Source: Diphasiastrum complanatum (lineage: Eukaryota > Streptophyta > Lycopodiopsida > Lycopodiales > Lycopodiaceae). From it: DNA of 64,000 nucleotides. The notes beneath the pieces are model-generated. The model was given only the letters and a program-made list of their open reading frames with translations. It was not told the origin of the DNA and searched no databases. Below are positions 1 through 10,542 of this stretch, in pieces (positions within the stretch are counted from its first letter, which is position 1; every line of letters begins with the position of its first letter). The stretch is from assembly GCA_029204225.1 (NCBI GenBank), contig CM055100.1, positions 7,950,713-8,014,712 on the forward strand, written 5' to 3'. Made by a program: the position numbers and the translations under genes.

Positions 1-1
1 C

Positions 2-733
2 ACTCCTATTGAACCAGGTAAAAAGCTTTCTAAGCTTGATGAATCACAGTCATTTGATGCTACGCTATATAGACAGTTAGTAGGGAGCTTGATTTACCTT
101 ACCACAACTAGACCAGATATATGCTATGCTGTTGGCATTGTAAGTCAATTTATGACAGCACCTACGGAAACGCATTGGAAAGCAGCTAAACGCATTTTGC
201 GTTATGTGAAAGGCACATCAGAGTATGGCTTGATTCACAGGAAGCATGATGGTTTACCTGAGTTGTGTGGCTATGTGGATGCGGACTGGAGAGGTGACTA
301 TGATGATCGTAGATCCACCACATGATATTTATTTCAGTTTTGTGGTAATTGCTTTTCCTGGTCTAGTAAGAAGCAAAGTACAATTGCTCTTTCCACCACA
401 GAACCAGAGTATAAGGCAATGTGTAGTGCTGCACAAGAAGCTATATGGTTGAGACAAATCTTGGAAGAGATTGGCATGAAGCAGAAAAATCCCACAACTT
501 TACATAGCGACAATCAGAGTGGCACTCAGCTAGCAAAGACTCCAGTGTTCCATGCGAGAACTAAACACATTGAGATTCAATATCACTTCATACGTGAAAG
601 ACTGCTAAGTTGTGAAATTCATGTTGTTCATTGTAGCACAGAAGAACAACTAGTTGATATTTTCACTAAACCACTTACTGGAGAAAAGTTTGATAAGTTT
701 AGATCAAAATTTTCTGTATTTAAAGTTTGTTGA
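2..733 (+). pseudogene. A1: copia RT end and RNase H, 3' fragment
   Basis: This is the C-terminal part of a Ty1/copia polyprotein, cut by the window edge. It reads from the end of reverse transcriptase (TTTRPDICYAVG) into RNase H, which degrades the RNA strand of the RNA:DNA hybrid. Visible RNase H motifs are DADWRGDYDDRRST, then the acidic PEYKAMCSAA region, then HSDNQSGTQLA and HARTKHIEIQYHF. A single in-frame TGA at 323-325 replaces the usual Gly codon after RRSTT, and the frame is otherwise open to the stop at 731. The protein is close to the A3 copy at 40738-44634, which places both in one family. The stop makes this copy defective. Confidence 0.9.
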
Positions 734-777
734 CTTTAAAGCTATGTATATGACTGTATAAAAAGTGACTCTACTTT

Positions 778-786
778 AAGGGAGAG
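778..786 (+). other. Polypurine tract of A1
   Basis: The purine run AAGGGAGAG lies directly 5' of the A1 3' LTR and would prime plus-strand DNA synthesis. The same tract in opposite orientation precedes the A3 LTR. Confidence 0.7.
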
Positions 787-1060
787 AGTTAGAATTAAAG
801 TTAGAATCACTGTGTGACTGTAAGTGAGTCCTATCAGTGGATAAGGATCAGTTGGCCTCGCCACGAGGCAAGTCGACGGGACACGTGTCCCGTCGACGAC
901 AACTTGGGTCATGCATGGGTTGCTTGAGTGAACAACTATATGTACAGTGTAATTTCATTTTGAGAAATACAGTTGCTATGTGAGCTTGCTGAGGAGAGTG
1001 ATTTTCTGTCTATGTTACTGTGTAGCATGATCTGTGTTCCTGTGCAAAGCAAATTCTAAG
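787..1060 (+). repeat. 3' LTR of A1 (274 bp)
   Basis: The repeat matches 22794-23066 (A2) and, inverted, 40411-40683 (A3). Its ends are AGTTAGAAT and ATTCTAAG rather than TG...CA. Inside, 856-870 is an inverted repeat (GCCTCG, CCA, CGAGGC) and 872-897 is a perfect 26-bp palindrome with half-site GTCGACGGGACAC. A TATA-like ACTATATGTAC lies further downstream. The next bases (TCAAA, then TGGTATCAGAGC) are the end of a G-family LTR and its PBS, so A1 appears to have inserted at the LTR/PBS junction of an older G element. Confidence 0.85.
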
Positions 1061-1065
1061 TCAAA

Positions 1066-1077
1066 TGGTATCAGAGC
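1066..1077 (+). other. Primer-binding site of the G host element
   Basis: TGGTATCAGAGC is complementary to the 3' end of initiator-Met tRNA. The following GTTTCAGGTTATGAA also follows the G1 PBS at 58967, so this PBS belongs to the G copy rather than to the adjacent A1 LTR. Confidence 0.8.
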
Positions 1078-1690
1078 TTTTTTGTTTCAGGTTATGAAAG
1101 GATCAGCCATCTTTATCAAGGATTTGGAGGAGTTACCAATGGTAGAGCATGCTAGATTGATTTCTACTAAAAAATCAGCATTTTTGCATGTGTAGAATTG
1201 ATCTTTTGTAGGTCAAAACTCAATATAGGGTTATATACTTGATCAATTCCAATTTCACACTTGGATAACTGGATTTAGATGATTTTTGGTGAATTAGGAA
1301 GGTCTCATTGGAGTCTACAAGAAGATATATCAAGTTTTTAGAAATTGCATGTAGAATTTGAGATATTCAATTTTTTGTGATTTTGTCAAAACCCTAATTT
1401 TGATTGGATCTCTAGTTTGTAAGGTTACTGAGCTTCATTTGAGTGCGTTTCAATCTTAGGAAGTGGCAAGAATCATTAGGTTGAGGATAGATCATAGGTT
1501 GATCAAGATCTCACTATTCTATGTGTTGATTTTCTAGTTAGAAGTGCTAGAAGAGATTTGAGAGGTTCCATATCTTTGTGATTTCTTCTTGAGTTCATTT
1601 GTTGACATTCAAGAGAGTGCTTTGTGCATTGGAACAGGTTGAAAGAGAAGATCAGGTCACTTCAACATGGCTACAAGTGGAGGCTTTATG
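1078..1690 (+). other. G-family leader and first 8 gag codons
   Basis: This untranslated leader matches the G1 leader (58979-59584) and the fragment at 17631-17948. Shared landmarks are the 'catgctaga' segment, 'gtcaaaaccctaattttgattgg' broken by small changes, and the final 'aagagaagatca'. Gag starts at ATG 1667 (M-A-T-S-G-G-F-M) and stops abruptly at 1690, where the H1 LTR begins. The rest of this gag resumes at 6400. Confidence 0.75.
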
Positions 1691-2381
1691 TGTGAAAAAT
1701 TGCCTACATTGGCAAATCTAGCCATGTAGAATATTGTACATTTTGTCAATATTGTTTGTTGGTTACTTCAATGGCCAAAGTGCCACTTGTACATACACAC
1801 CTAAAGTAGGTTACCACGAGTCAAGAGGAGTGGTTGTGTCTATTTGGTAGTGATTCCTACTTTGTAGGATCTAGACCATGATTTATGATGAGATTTGTAC
1901 CTACCATGCACCTACTAAACATGACTCTTGGATCTAGGCTAGGGTTTTCACATTAGGGCAAGAAAGTGGAGTCTACTTCCTTATTACATGCTGGATTTTC
2001 ACCTAACTTTGCAAAGGAAGTGTGTTTTACTATGTATTTCCATTCTCCATAGTGAGAAGATAGAAACTTTTTGGAGCCTCAAGGAGAAACTCGAGTTTCC
2101 TCTCATTGTATGGTGATTACTCTATTTTTCCAATGAAACCCAGCTTTGGCACTTTGTAAACACTATCTACAGGCCATACTACAGCCTTATTTCCACACGT
2201 GTGGAGTTGGATTATACTAATTGATCAATGCTTTGATTGTCTCTACTTGTTTCCTATCAAGCTGCTAAACTAGATTTTGTTTTCTGATGACTAGTTTCTG
2301 ATAGATTGTTTAACAAGCATACAATCACCTTGTGGATCATTCAAAGATCCATTTATGGTCCTTAGTACTGTACTTTTCACA
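1691..2381 (+). repeat. 5' LTR of H1 (691 bp)
   Basis: The LTR starts TGTGAAAAATTG and ends CTTTTCACA, immediately followed by a PBS. A second, inverted copy is at 60835-61534. It contains CACACGTGTG at 2194-2203. It interrupts G gag at codon 8. The bases before it are TTATG, but the 3' end of H1 is lost so a target duplication cannot be confirmed. Confidence 0.85.
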
Positions 2382-2393
2382 TGGTATCAGAGC
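2382..2393 (+). other. Primer-binding site of H1
   Basis: TGGTATCAGAGC abuts the LTR end with no spacer, as is usual for plant copia elements primed by initiator-Met tRNA. Confidence 0.9.
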
Positions 2394-2993
2394 CAAGTAC
2401 AAGGCCATTGATCTGTGTTTGAATCTAATCCAGTTTTAGTAGGTTTTGGAAGGACGAGCTGGTATCTAGGTTTTGGTGAGGGGATTTGATCCCAAACTTT
2501 TTCAGGATCAAAATCCGTACTGTTCACACGTGTGGGCATCTCTGAACCAGCATTTAATAACCCATATTCATTGGATCATAGAAAATTCATCTGGTGTCAG
2601 TTTGATGTAATTTCTGGTGCAAATCCTAGGATAAGCTACCAAGATCACTTGCCATTGATTAGTTTTGAATTTGTTTCATGAAAACTAATTAATCTAGGCT
2701 GATTTAAGACCTTCTTAAAGTGGAAACCAGGTCTTGAAAGTACATCAAAGTGAATGAGAGAGATAGAGTCAGTTTTTGTCCAAGAATAGCCAAGATTGGC
2801 AAGATTTGCTTGAGTGTAGTTTTCATCTCATCTTATCTTCATTCCAGCTTGTGAGGGAGTGATAGAACTGTGATTACAAATCCATTTGTTGGATTAGAAG
2901 TCAACATTTGAGTGAAACACTGCAAGTTAGAAACCTTTGTGAGTTTCAGGTACAAACAAATCTATATCTTGTGTGTAGAATCTTGCTGGTAAG
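2394..2993 (+). other. H1 leader
   Basis: This is about 600 bases of untranslated leader between PBS and gag. A perfect CACACGTGTG palindrome sits at 2525-2534, preceded by CCGTACTGT, some 130 bases past the PBS. The inverted H2 leader (60021-60821) has a related palindrome at a similar distance. Confidence 0.7.
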
Positions 2994-5900
2994 ATGGGAT
3001 CAGTGGGAGCCTACCTTCTAGAAGCTAGTGAGAGGTTAAATTCTACCAATTATGCTATTTGGAAAGTGAGGATGGAGTCACTAATGGTGCTCCAGGATCT
3101 TTATGAGTTTCTAATAGATGATGAAGATGAACCTCTAGGTGCACAGGAATTAGTGAGATACAAGAAGAGGTCTAGGCTTGCACTTCACCGTATTAAGATG
3201 AATGTAGGCAATGATCTTTTAAGAGAAGTATCATCATGTAAGAGTGCTAAAGAGGCTTGGGAATCTTTAAAATCTATCTATGAGTCTAGTAACACTTCGA
3301 GGGTTCTCATGCTTAGGAATCAGATTCTACAAAGCATAAAGAGGAGTGATGAGAGTGCACAAGATTATGTGCTAAGAATCAAGTCTCTTAATAGGGAGTT
3401 AGCTTCCTTTGGAGAGAAGATTCAAGATAGTGAGCTTGTTCAGATTGTCCTAGATGGTCTAGGGAGTGGCTTTACAAATTTGGTCCAAAGCTTTGCAATC
3501 CAAGACACTTTGCCTACTATAGAAAAGCTACACAGTGTATTAGTAGCTGAAGAGTGTAGGATGTTGCATACCAATGCAATAATGAATGCTATTTCTCTGC
3601 AGGGTGGTGATGAGAAAGCTAATTTCTCATTCAAAAGCAAGAAGAAGACCAATGGCAAGAAGAAGCACTTCAAGGAGACCAAGGAGGAGGATGAGGCTTG
3701 AAGCTCAAAGGGCAAGATCAAAGACAAGTCCAAGTACAAATGTTTTTTCTGTGGAAAGAAAGGACATTTTGCATTAGAAAGAAGAAGAAGGCACAAGAGA
3801 GCAAACAAAGCAACATTGCACATCAGGAGGAAGAGGAGGATGAAGAGTCATCCTTGATGGTTTCCAACAAACCACCATCATCCAAGAGCAACACCAATGA
3901 TTCTTGTGGATTGATAGTGGGGCAAGTTCCCACATGACATATTAAAAGGACATATTCTCCACCTTACTTTCTTACAATGACTTACATAGATCAATGTATA
4001 CTGCAAGTAGTCAAGAATGTAAGATAAGTGGAATAGGAACAATTCCCTTGTATGTGGGATCATCCAAAAGGGTGAATCTAGATAATGTTCTTTATGTTCC
4101 TAAGTTAACCAGGAATTTGCTTAGTGTTGGCCAGTTAATGGATAATGGCCTAGATGTACAATTTAAGCATGGAGTTTGTTCCATCTTTAGAAATGATGAA
4201 TGTATAGCCAAAGGCTTTAAGCAAGGTAGATTGTTTAAGCTTGATGCTAATATTGCAGTGGAGAGTGTTAACTTGGCAAAGGTGGAGATATCAAAGGTGG
4301 AACTGTGGCACAAAAGGTTGGGCCATCCCAACTACAAAGCCATGGAATCTATGGCTACAAAGGAGCTTGCAGTTGGACTCCCCAAGCATTTGTCAAGTGT
4401 GGGAAGAGATGTGAAGCATGCAGCCTCTCAAAGGCTCACAAACTACCCTTCTCAAGATCTACATCAGGATCAAACTCTCCTCTTGAACTCATCCATTCGG
4501 ATGTTCATAGTTTTTCACATGAATCTAATGGTGGTGCCAAGTACTATGTAATCTTCATTGATGACTATTCTAGATTTTGTTGGATGTACCTCTTGTCTAG
4601 CAAATCAATGGTGTTTGATTCTTTTGTAAAGTTCAAGACTTTGGTAGAAAATCAACTTAGTACCAAGATTAAGATATTAAGGAGTGATAATGGAGGTGAA
4701 TATATCTCAAATAAGTTGATTGACTTTTGTAGTTCTAATGGCATAAAGAGGGAGTTGTCATGTCCATACACCCCTCAACAAAATGGAGTGAGTGAGAGAA
4801 GAAAAAGATCTCTTTGTGAGTGTGCTAAGGCCTTAAGGCTAGATGTTTCTCTATCCAAACCATTTTGGGGTGAAGCAATAACTTGTGCTAACTATTTGTG
4901 CAATAGATTGTCAAACCAAGCCATTGGAGGAATCACACCATTTGAAGCTCTATTTGGAGAGAAGCCCAATCTCAAAGATCTCAAAGTTTTTGGATCCACT
5001 TGCTATGTACACCAATCCTTGGATAAGAGAAGGAAGGATGATGCAACATCCATCAAAGGCATCTTTGTGGGATATGGTGAGAATAGCAAAGGTTATAGAG
5101 TCTTCAATCCCATCACTAGCAAGGTGATAGTGAGTAGGGATGTTATTTCTGATGAAGGACATGCTTGTGATTTGGATGATAATGCTACTAATCATCTTGA
5201 TGCCAAGGATCATGCTAGGATGGAGGAGGAGCTTCCAAGTGAAGAAGAACTTGAGGATCCACCTCAAGATGCAAGAACTCCAAGAACTCCAAGAAGATCT
5301 ACAAGGGCAAGATCCGAGCCATTGAGGCTCACCTATGATGGTCAAGGTGATCAAAGGGAAGGCTCATCATCTTTCACATCTTACACCTTTCTTACTTCAA
5401 TGTTAGATGAGCCAACATGCTATGAAGATGCTTGTAAGTCTAAAAGTTGGATGGATGCTATGCAAGTAGAGTATTATGCTCTTATTGAGAATCATACTTG
5501 GGATCTTGTGGATCTTCCTCAAGGGAAAAAACCTCTTGATTGCAAGTGGGTGTTTAGATTGAAGTATAATCAAGATGGATCAATAAGCAAGCGTAAAGCT
5601 AGGCTTGTTGCCAAAGGTTTATTACAAACCAAAGGCATTGACTATGATGAGACTTTTGCTCCTGTGGCTAAGCTTGTTACTATTAGGTTGATCATTAGTC
5701 TTGCTACAACCTTCAATTGGGAGCTCTTCCAACTTGACTTCACAAATGCATTCCTCAATGGTTATTTGGAGGAAGAGATCTACATGAGGCAACCCAAGGG
5801 CTTCATCAAGGCAAAGCATGAAGGAAAGGTGTGCTTTTTGAAGAAGAGCCTTTATGGGCTCAAGCAAGCACCTAGAGCATGGTACTCTAGGCTAAACTCT

Positions 5901-6399
5901 TTTCTCATTTCCATCAATTTTTAATAAGTGCCTATGATCCATCATTGTATATAAGTTTTCATGATGGCATGATCATTGTTCTTGTTTTGTATGTAGATGA
6001 CATTATCTTGAGTGGTAATGATCTAGATGGAATTAGAGATGTAAAAATTGCTTTAGCAAAAGAGTTTAAGATGGTAGATCTCGGCCTATTGAGCTTCATT
6101 CTTGGAATAGAGGTTATTAGAGGATGTGATTTTAGCTTCATTTGTCAATCTAAATATGTTACATCCATCCTAGATAGATTTGGAATGAAGAATTGTAAAG
6201 GCATTGAGACACCAATGGAGCAACATGTAAAAGCATCTATTGGTTGTGATGAAGCATCCTTTGAGGACATCACATTTTATAGAAGTCTTATTGGATCCTT
6301 GATCTATTTAACTATAACTAGACCTGATCTTAGTTATAGTGTTGGAAAGTTAAGCCAATTTATGCAAAGTCCTCTAGTTTCACATTGGAAGATGGCCAG
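2994..6399 (+). pseudogene. H1: decayed copia gag-pol, 3' truncated
   Basis: The order is gag (2994-3701), zinc knuckle CFFCGKKGHFA (final Cys lost), protease WIDSGASSHM, HHCC zinc region (LWHKRLGHPN, CEAC), integrase core (HSDVHSFS, DNGGEY, NGVSERRKR), RT (YLEEEIYMRQPKGF, LYGLKQAPRAWY, LYVDDIILSG) and the RT end. It is closest to element C in gag. Damage visible: an in-frame TGA at 3699, frame changes near 3782, 3905, 4395 and 5920, and a TAA just after the protease motif. Sequence stops at 6399 within the RT-RNase H connection (PLVSHWKMAR) and fuses to G gag; RNase H and the 3' LTR are missing. Non-functional. Confidence 0.9.
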
Positions 6400-6648
6400 G
6401 TATGACAAGAGAGCAAAGAAAGCTCTACACATGATTAAGATGAATGTTACCAATGAACTTCTCAAGGAAGTTGGTAATTGCACATCATCTTTGGAGGCTT
6501 GGGAAGCTTTGAAGAAGCTTTATGAATCCAAGTCTACATCAAGAGTGCTTACTCTTAGGAGGCAAATCTTTCAAAGTTTGCAAAAGAATGAAGAGAGCAC
6601 TGATGCTTTTGTTTTGAGGGTTAAAGCATTCAATGATGAGTTAAATAT
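6400..6648 (+). pseudogene. G-family gag fragment fused to H1 pol
   Basis: The frame continues straight from H1 pol into a gag segment (YDKRAKKALHMIKMNVTN through FVLRVKAFNDEL) that matches the G1 gag at 59735-59970. It is probably the rest of the gag that begins at 1667. If so, a deletion removed the H1 3' end together with roughly 40 codons of G gag. The 5945-6658 reading frame is therefore an accidental pol-gag fusion. Confidence 0.8.
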
Positions 6649-6694
6649 GGAAATATAGCAATTATGATCAAACTAGTTGAATCTTTCACACTAA
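6649..6694 (-). repeat. Tip of a G-family LTR
   Basis: In reverse complement this is the first 46 bases or so of the G LTR (TGTGAAAGATTCAACTAG...), as at 58334 and 62991. It is a short remnant at a rearrangement junction. Confidence 0.65.
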
Positions 6695-8098
6695 TATGAT
6701 GGAACCATACCCTTATAAGGGTAACAAGCAATGGAATTATAGTAATGATCATGAAAGTAGACCTTCAGAACAATATGCTATTTATGCTGCCGCGCAACAA
6801 CAAGCATCTAGAATTGGACCAGAGCACCACTTGGATGCTTTACATGTGAAGAAAATCACAGAGTTGCAGAATGTCCAAACAAAGACAAAGTTGTACCATT
6901 CTGTAGAGACTGTGGTTATGGACATTGCTATAAGGAGTGTCCAGCAAGACCAAATCCGCCAACGGCTATAGCTCTTGTAAATTTTATAACAATCAAGCAA
7001 AGATCAGCAATTCAACCTGAACCAAGTATACCCTTGATGGTGGTTACCAGAGCTCAGAAGAAAAAAAAAATTATAGTAGATCTAGTACCTGTTGATTCTA
7101 TACCATCAATTGATATACCAACAACATCTGGAGTCCTTCCTGTTCTTCCGCTCCTCCCTCCTTCATCTCCCAGCTCCCTGCCTACAGCTCCAGCCTCCTG
7201 CTCCTTCGCTCACCTCCCTGCGCTCTACAGCTCCACTCCCCCTCTTGTTCGCTCGCTCCCCCTTCCCCTTTGCTGCACGCTGCTGCTGCTGTACGCAGTT
7301 GCTCCCCCCTCTCCTCCGATCACCTCCCTTCCCCTGCTCCTCACCCACCCCCTTCCCCTACTCTCTCTCGCTCCCTTCCCCTCTCTTTGCTGATCCGCTC
7401 CCCCTCTTCCCTCATTGCTTTCCCTTCCTCCTCCCTACTCGCTTCACCTCCCTACTTCCCCCTCTCCCCTGCTCGCTTCACCTCCCTGCCTCTCCATGCT
7501 GAAAAGAGGAGATATCAGGATATGAGGTAGTGGATTAAACATTTGCAAGAAGAAGAAGAGCTTGAAGCCGCTAAAGCTACAACCGAAATCCATTCTTCAC
7601 CTGTGCAGCCACCGAATAATCCATGAATAGATATGAATACTCAGTTGCATCATCATGAAGAACCCTTCAAGATGACTGAACCTGAAACGTCGCAAACAGA
7701 GTTACTCATGAATATTCTATCTAGTAAGATTAATATTACATTGGACGAATTTTTGAAGTTGGTGCCGAAAGCAAAGGAAGTATTAGCACAGAAGTTAACT
7801 TAGATCTAACCAGAAGTCCATCAGGAACCACTTTTTTGTGCTGAATTTGAAAAATCTAGTGAAGTACTCCATGTCGGAGCAGCCTAGAAAAGTGAGCAAA
7901 AAAACATCACTCTGTCGATACAACATAAGCGATTTTCTAAAGAAACAACCGTGGTAGATGGCGGTTCAGGAGTTAACCCGATTCCAACAAAGCTATGTAC
8001 AAAGTTGGGCCTTACAAGGATTAAGCCTGCGGCCTTTTTTATTAAGCTAGCTGATCAAACAACAGTTCTCGTCCGCGAGGAATGGTTGAAGATATTCA
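6695..8098 (+). pseudogene. Gypsy-type gag C-terminus and protease remnant
   Basis: One frame contains two zinc knuckles (CFTCEENHRVAEC and CRDCGYGHCYKEC), then MVVTRAQKKKK, a variable linker with LDEFLKLVPKAKE, and a retropepsin start VVDGGSGVNPIP at about 7949. These resemble the Ty3/gypsy gag-protease at 19970-22185, which shares the VMTRAQK element. In-frame stops occur in the linker, and a C/T-rich block (7139-7500) interrupts it. The protease signature is D-G-G rather than D-S/T-G. Coding ends near 8098, where inverted RT sequence begins. Non-functional. Confidence 0.7.
7139..7500 (+). other. Pyrimidine-rich insertion within gypsy gag
   Basis: This block of about 360 bases is almost pure C/T on the plus strand, rich in CTCCCT and CCCCTTCCC-like runs, and contains a CTGCTGCTGCTG stretch. 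Its composition contrasts sharply with the AT-rich flanks, which read as gypsy gag on both sides. Several overlapping proline/leucine/serine-rich reading frames exist only because of composition. Origin unknown: a captured host sequence or an expanded low-complexity tract are both possible. Confidence 0.6.
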
Positions 8099-8100
8099 TG

Positions 8101-9069
8101 TCAAAATTGCATGAACCTCTGGTAAGTCGCTGGAGCGTTACACAATCCAAAAGGCATAACATGGTATGCATATGTACCAAACGGGGTAGTAAAAGTTGTC
8201 TTAAGCTTGTCCTTAGCAGTGATTGCGATCTGGTTATAACCAACAAAGCAATCCATGAAAGTGTAGATCCTCTTACCCGCCAACTTGTCAAACATCTGAT
8301 CAATGAAAGACAAAGGATAATAATCCTTAACAATTGATTTGTTAAGGGGTTTGAAGTCTACACAAATTCTGACTTGGCCACTCTTTTTTATTTTTGGCAC
8401 AATGGCTGAACACCATTCAGTATTATAGATCAGAAAGATCAGTCCTGCATCACGCATTTTTCTAATTTCTTCCGCAACGGGCGTCATCAAATTGTTGGCT
8501 AGCCATCGTTGCCTTTCTCTGACAGGCACATTACCTTCTTTCAAAGGAATATGATGCATTACCAGAGAAGGTGGAATTCCCTTAAAGTCTTCATAAGTCC
8601 AGGCAAAAATTCCAATGGCAGTAATCAAAAAATTTGTAATAAGGCGTCTCTCATTGGATTCAGAAGAAGTTCTAATGAGAAGCTCCCTTTCTGCAAAAAT
8701 ATCTCCTTGGTAGATCTTAATGATGTCCATATCACAAATACGCACCAAGGGCTCTCTTTCTTGAAATTGTTCAAGCATCAACACTTGAGGATTCTCTGTA
8801 GATGAGTCTTTGCTGGTAGTATCCATTGAGTCCTATGACTCCCAATCACTCTCAGGGACAGAGGACCTCTCACTGCCAGGTACATCTAGGTAAGCATTCA
8901 CGACCACATGTTTCTTGACCCTTCCAAATTTCAGATATCTAGAAGGTATATCAATTAGACACTCTGTCTTGCAGATCCATGGCTGTTGTAAAGCTACCTT
9001 TACAAGCTTTACTTCCGGTGCCAGCATTTCCCCCGGCGCCACTAGTGCTAGCGCCGCTCCCGACGCCAT
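8101..9069 (-). pseudogene. Gypsy reverse transcriptase N-terminal half
   Basis: A minus-strand frame covers the protease-RT linker and the first half of a Ty3/gypsy RT. Motifs in order are IPLKEGNVPVRERQRW, GLIFLIYNTEWCSAIVP, VRICVDFKPLNKSIVKDYYPL, TFMDCFVGYNQI (first catalytic Asp) and TTPFGTYAYHVMPFGLCNAP. It stops at PATYQRFMQF, before the YxDD box. One in-frame TAG at 8833-8835 splits it; otherwise it is open. It lies head-to-head with the plus-strand protease fragment ending at 8098. Upstream of about 9005 the sequence turns GC-rich and stops looking like pol. Confidence 0.85.
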
Positions 9070-9109
9070 TGTGACTAGAATCCAACTGGCGCCAAGTTCC
9101 TATGGCTGA

Positions 9110-9600
9110 AAATTTTTGATCGGTTCTAGGGAAATCCAAAAGAGCTTAGATCGATGTGCAATCACCTCACACGATCTAGGCATGATTAAAGGAAGCTTGG
9201 GGATCAATAAATTCTAGAGAGAAAAAATGACTTTCTGGAGAGAGAAAATCCTAGAGAGAGAAAATGTGCTTTACCAGCTTTGGTAGAGCACTTGGCATGA
9301 GGAGAGGTGGCAAATCCCACCAATACTATAGGGGAGTGCGAGTTGCGACTCAGGCTGAGCTCCAACCAAGTCTCAGCCTCCCTTGCTGGAATGTTGTCTC
9401 GACACTCGCCTTGGCATGCCAGCGCCCTAGAGACTAGCGTCAGTCACACACTTGAAATGTAACCTTCTCAGATTTATTAATAAAGTGTTTCTCAAACTGA
9501 CTCTGATTACCTTTTGGATTTTAGTATTCGGTAAAAGCGCCAGTTGTAAGGCCGCTTCAAACTTTTTGATCTGGCGCCGAGGGTCACGGTATGCCGTCGA
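9110..9600 (+). other. Possible gypsy LTR end and PBS
   Basis: TGGCGCCGAGGG at 9572-9583 resembles the TGGCGCC-type PBS of plant gypsy elements. The preceding 300 bases contain an AATAAA-like stretch (9478) as expected near an LTR 3' end. No second LTR copy is in the window, so the call is weak. Confidence 0.3.
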
Positions 9601-10170
9601 GACTAATCAGTCCATGGCGGCAGCGGCATGCTGTTGGGACCATTTGGTCCAGGAACTGGTTGTCTCCATATCTGTCATGGCTTGTGGTTCTGAGTGTTCC
9701 TTGCATGAACGTGAATGGGCTAAGCTCTTGGGGAATGGGCTGTAACCTGTCGGCTGAGTTGGATGGCTTGATTGGGTGGAAGTTACCTGTTTATGGTTGT
9801 CTAGTCTGGCGTGGCATCAGGTTGGCTTCCAACGCTCGTGACGAAGCTTTCAGTTGGTTAAGTTTGATGTGAGTTAGACCGCTTGCTTGGAATGGATGTA
9901 CTTGTTTGTAACGAAGCTTCGAGTTGGTTAACAAGTTGAATCTCAATGTTGGTTTCGGAACTTCAAGTTGGTTAAGTCTGATCGTTGTTGGTGAGTTGGC
10001 TGATTTTATGTCAAGTGAGTTTGGACGGCAAGAGTTGAAGGCTGGGACTACTACTATTGGTTAGTTGAGATACATTGAAACTAGTCACTTATTTCTAGGC
10101 TTTTGGTGAAGTACCTAGAAGTTGCCATTTTAGGGCAAGTTTAGAGAAAAATGGCATTATGGATGTTATA
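9601..10170. other. No gene recognised; three short imperfect repeats
   Basis: No conserved coding sequence is visible. A motif of the form GAAGCTT..AGTTGGTTAA recurs at about 9843, 9912 and 9960 with small changes. This could be leader sequence following the possible PBS at 9572. Confidence 0.4.
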
Positions 10171-10542
10171 AATAGCTGTAAAAAAGTGGATAAAATGATC
10201 TTCATGTTCTCATTTTGTACGAAGAACTTTTCTCTTTTGATTCTATGTCTAGGTGTATTTGAGGGCGCCATCAATTCTATGAGGAGTTGGAGTGGTTTCT
10301 AGCTCAAATCAAGCATTTTCAAGTGTAGAAAGTGGATCTCTGTGATCCTAGCATCATTTTAGATCAAATCACATGAAGTAGTATGTTTTTTTAATCCACT
10401 TACTGGAATGTAGAGACAAAAATTGCTCATGATTTTGGATGCTACATTCTATTAGATGAGATATCTAGATTTTAGCTTTTGCATGTAGATTTTTCTTGAT
10501 TCAATATTTTGCATTTTTTGTCAAACCCTGAATTTTCACTTT
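10171..10542 (+). other. Leader-like sequence, possibly G-family
   Basis: The layout resembles the G leader (a GCATGTAGAT segment followed by TTTTGTCAAACCCT near 10488-10530), but it is strongly diverged. No coding sequence. Confidence 0.35.

Noticed and set aside
1000-1100. A chimeric element with an A-type LTR and a G-type leader
   Set aside because: The TCAAA before the PBS matches the end of a G LTR, so insertion of A1 at the LTR/PBS boundary explains it more simply.
3440-3823. 127-codon minus-strand frame
   Set aside because: A shadow of H1 gag; codon pattern and homology are on the plus strand.
5945-6658. 237-codon frame as a novel protein
   Set aside because: It is H1 RT end joined by chance to G gag at a deletion junction.
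7034-7530. Overlapping Pro/Leu/Ser-rich frames of 86-136 codons
   Set aside because: They follow from the C/T-rich composition of the inserted block and have no domain pattern.
9452-9872. Frames of 93-97 codons
   Set aside because: They cross the possible gypsy PBS and show no conserved pattern.
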